Below are positions 6,092 through 6,940 of a DNA stretch of 6,940 nucleotides, in pieces. The stretch's first letter is position 1. Each line of letters opens with the position of its first letter. The stretch is taken from positions 1-6,940 of the forward strand of contig CAMLER010000268.1 of the NCBI GenBank assembly GCA_946478915.1, read 5' to 3'. Below the pieces are notes generated by a model. That model saw nothing but the letters and a program-made list of their open reading frames with translations, searched no databases and had not been told where the DNA came from. The translations under genes were made by a program, and so were the position numbers. This DNA is from an uncultured Chryseolinea sp. (GTDB lineage: Bacteria > Bacteroidota > Bacteroidia > Cytophagales > Cyclobacteriaceae).

Positions 6092-6775
6092 CTAGAACCT
6101 GCCAAACTTAAGTGTAGCGTTGTAGGAAATATTGCTGATGTCGGAGTCTCTCATTCCCAAACCATCGCTACCAAAGGCTGCTCTATAGGAGATGCCCGGG
6201 CTAAAACGCATCCATTTGAAGACATTTATTTCGAGCTGGACACCAGGCTCAGCAACGAAAAACCAGTTGGTGTCCCTTGTCGTATCATCATCATCCCAAT
6301 CGAATTCATCATCGTCCCACTCATCGCGATCATTCTGCATGGTAAAACCAGCACCTGAGAAAAGATTAAAGGCCACGTGAACTGCTTTGTTTGATCCGAT
6401 TACATATTCGGTTACGAGCCCGAACTGTCCATACTCATAGTTTAAGTCGCGCAATGGGTCAGTACTATATTGCAGGGGTACATCAAGCCTGTTTGTCATC
6501 GCTGCCCCGCCTACGCCGATCATAAATTTGTGATTGATGAACACGCCACCATAAACTCCCACCAGATTCGCATAGTCTCCTCTTATTGTAGTGAATTTGT
6601 TGGTAAGTGCACCGTATCCGCGAACTGATGTCGCTCCACCCTTGAAAACGGTTTCGATTCTATTCTCCTTTTTCGGCTCCCACTCGCCTGAATCATTCTC
6701 CTGGGCAAATAGTGAAGTTATGGTGGTTAACAATATAAATGAAACCATCATGATTGTCTTGAATTGTGCTTTCAT
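6092..6775 (-). CDS. Small outer-membrane beta-barrel-like protein with acidic tandem repeat
   Basis: A 227-residue exported protein of no family I can name with certainty. The signal peptide is clear: MKAQFKTIMMVSFILLTTIT then SLFA, with probable cleavage before Gln25. The mature part alternates Gly and aromatic residues in short strands ('YANLVGVYGGVFINHKFMIG', 'YEYGQFGLVTEYVI', 'KFGRF') and ends in Phe227, the usual C-terminal aromatic of barrels inserted by the BAM machinery; eight to ten strands would fit. Residues 149-169 are extremely acidic, with a 7-residue unit EWDDDEF (152-158) and DWDDDDT (159-165) in tandem. This probably lies in a surface loop or periplasmic turn and could bind calcium or other cations, which is inference. 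The start at 6775 is fixed by the signal peptide. A promoter candidate lies 33-62 bases upstream and a terminator 43 bases downstream, so the gene seems to be transcribed alone. Confidence 0.8.
   Translation of the reverse strand: MKAQFKTIMMVSFILLTTITSLFAQENDSGEWEPKKENRIETVFKGGATSVRGYGALTNKFTTIRGDYANLVGVYGGVFINHKFMIGVGGAAMTNRLDVPLQYSTDPLRDLNYEYGQFGLVTEYVIGSNKAVHVAFNLFSGAGFTMQNDRDEWDDDEFDWDDDDTTRDTNWFFVAEPGVQLEINVFKWMRFSPGISYRAAFGSDGLGMRDSDISNISYNATLKFGRF
6281..6322 (-). repeat. Imperfect 21-base tandem duplication inside the barrel protein gene
   Basis: Codons 152-158 and 159-165 encode (E/D)WDDD(E/D)x twice. At base level the two 21-base units share the TGG codon and mostly GAT/GAC codons, giving a GAT-rich tract prone to slippage. 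Changes in unit number would stay in frame. Confidence 0.65.
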
Positions 6776-6807
6776 AGTCGTTTGTATTTGTATGCGTTAG
6801 ACAACCA

Positions 6808-6837
6808 CAAACGTGAATACCCCTATCACAAGCCAAA
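6808..6837 (-). promoter_or_regulatory. Candidate promoter of the outer-membrane protein gene
   Basis: On the minus strand TTTG (6837-6834) is followed by an 18-base spacer and CACGTTTG (6815-6808), which fits TAnnTTTG except for its first base. Transcription would start near 6800, giving a leader of about 25 bases before ATG 6775. Two palindromes lie just upstream of it. Confidence 0.38.
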
Positions 6838-6860
6838 AAAAATATAAATATCTACTTTAG

Positions 6861-6872
6861 CTGAAATTTCAG
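6861..6872. promoter_or_regulatory. Perfect 12-base palindrome CTGAAATTTCAG, possible operator
   Basis: A self-complementary 12-mer about 24 bases upstream of the -33 element of the outer-membrane protein gene. The position suits an activator site. Its neighbour at 6880-6893 is a second perfect palindrome. The regulator is unknown and chance cannot be excluded. Confidence 0.35.
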
Positions 6873-6879
6873 AAAGATT

Positions 6880-6893
6880 GAAACCATGGTTTC
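6880..6893. promoter_or_regulatory. Perfect 14-base palindrome GAAACCATGGTTTC, possible operator
   Basis: A self-complementary 14-mer, 7 bases beyond the CTGAAATTTCAG palindrome. A symmetric site of this length is expected rarely by chance in a region this short. It could be a dimeric regulator's site for the outer-membrane protein gene or for a gene beyond the right edge. As RNA it would make a hairpin with almost no loop, so a terminator is unlikely. Confidence 0.4.
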
Positions 6894-6940
6894 TTAATAA
6901 ACGTAGATGCTGGTCAGCGTCTAAGACCGCGATGCAGAAT

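Noticed and set aside
6041..6380. Plus-strand open frames opposite the outer-membrane protein gene
   Set aside because: They are antisense to a gene with a clear signal peptide and barrel-like sequence; the Ser-rich translation merely mirrors the Asp codons of the acidic tract.
6826..6939. Minus-strand frame open for 37 codons from the right edge to a TGA, possible 3' end of another gene
   Set aside because: The translated stretch (ending DIYIFFGL) resembles no family I know, it contains the two palindromes and the candidate -33 box, and 37 open codons are not rare by chance. Sequence beyond the edge is needed to exclude it.

Overview
The window looks like chromosome of a Bacteroidota bacterium, most likely from the Cytophagales. 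The grounds are: signal peptides ending in Ala-Gln, lipoproteins with short lipoboxes, almost no Shine-Dalgarno sequences, candidate promoters of the TTTG / TAnnTTTG type, and a PadR regulator next to an ABC permease with an N-terminal prefix domain, an arrangement common in that group. This placement is inferred from protein style, not from any search.

Layout from left to right. (1) Positions 469 to 1, minus strand: a small PadR-family repressor, then after 22 bases the first 39 codons of an FtsX-type ABC permease that runs off the left edge. A candidate promoter and a TGCTTA-N8-TAAGCA dyad sit in front of padR. (2) Positions 470-769: no gene, but a cluster of short palindromic and tandem repeats. 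(3) Positions 3656 to 770, minus strand: a tight three-gene operon coding for an exported SGNH/GDSL hydrolase, a TauE/SafE permease starting with TTG three bases after the hydrolase stop, and a clan GH-A-like glycoside hydrolase lipoprotein. (4) Positions 3657-3970: a divergent intergenic region. (5) Positions 3971-5803, plus strand: a lipoprotein zinc peptidase of family M2 (angiotensin-converting-enzyme-like). (6) Positions 5804-6091: a convergent intergenic region with a GGTATAA short repeat and a strong hairpin terminator. (7) Positions 6775 to 6092, minus strand: a small outer-membrane beta-barrel-like protein with a very acidic tandem repeat. Upstream of it are a candidate promoter and two perfect palindromes near the right edge.

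Functionally the window is an envelope and nutrient-processing neighbourhood. The esterase-like hydrolase and the glycoside hydrolase could deacylate and cut a substituted glycan outside the cytoplasm, with the TauE/SafE protein moving a small anion linked to that process. The M2 peptidase would trim peptides in the periplasm or at the cell surface. The padR-permease pair is an independent regulated transporter operon. I see no mobile element, CRISPR array, tRNA or rRNA. Nothing here is clearly a new defence or mobile system; the most unusual points are the operon's composition, the changed chloride-site residue in the M2 peptidase, and the acidic repeat in the barrel protein.
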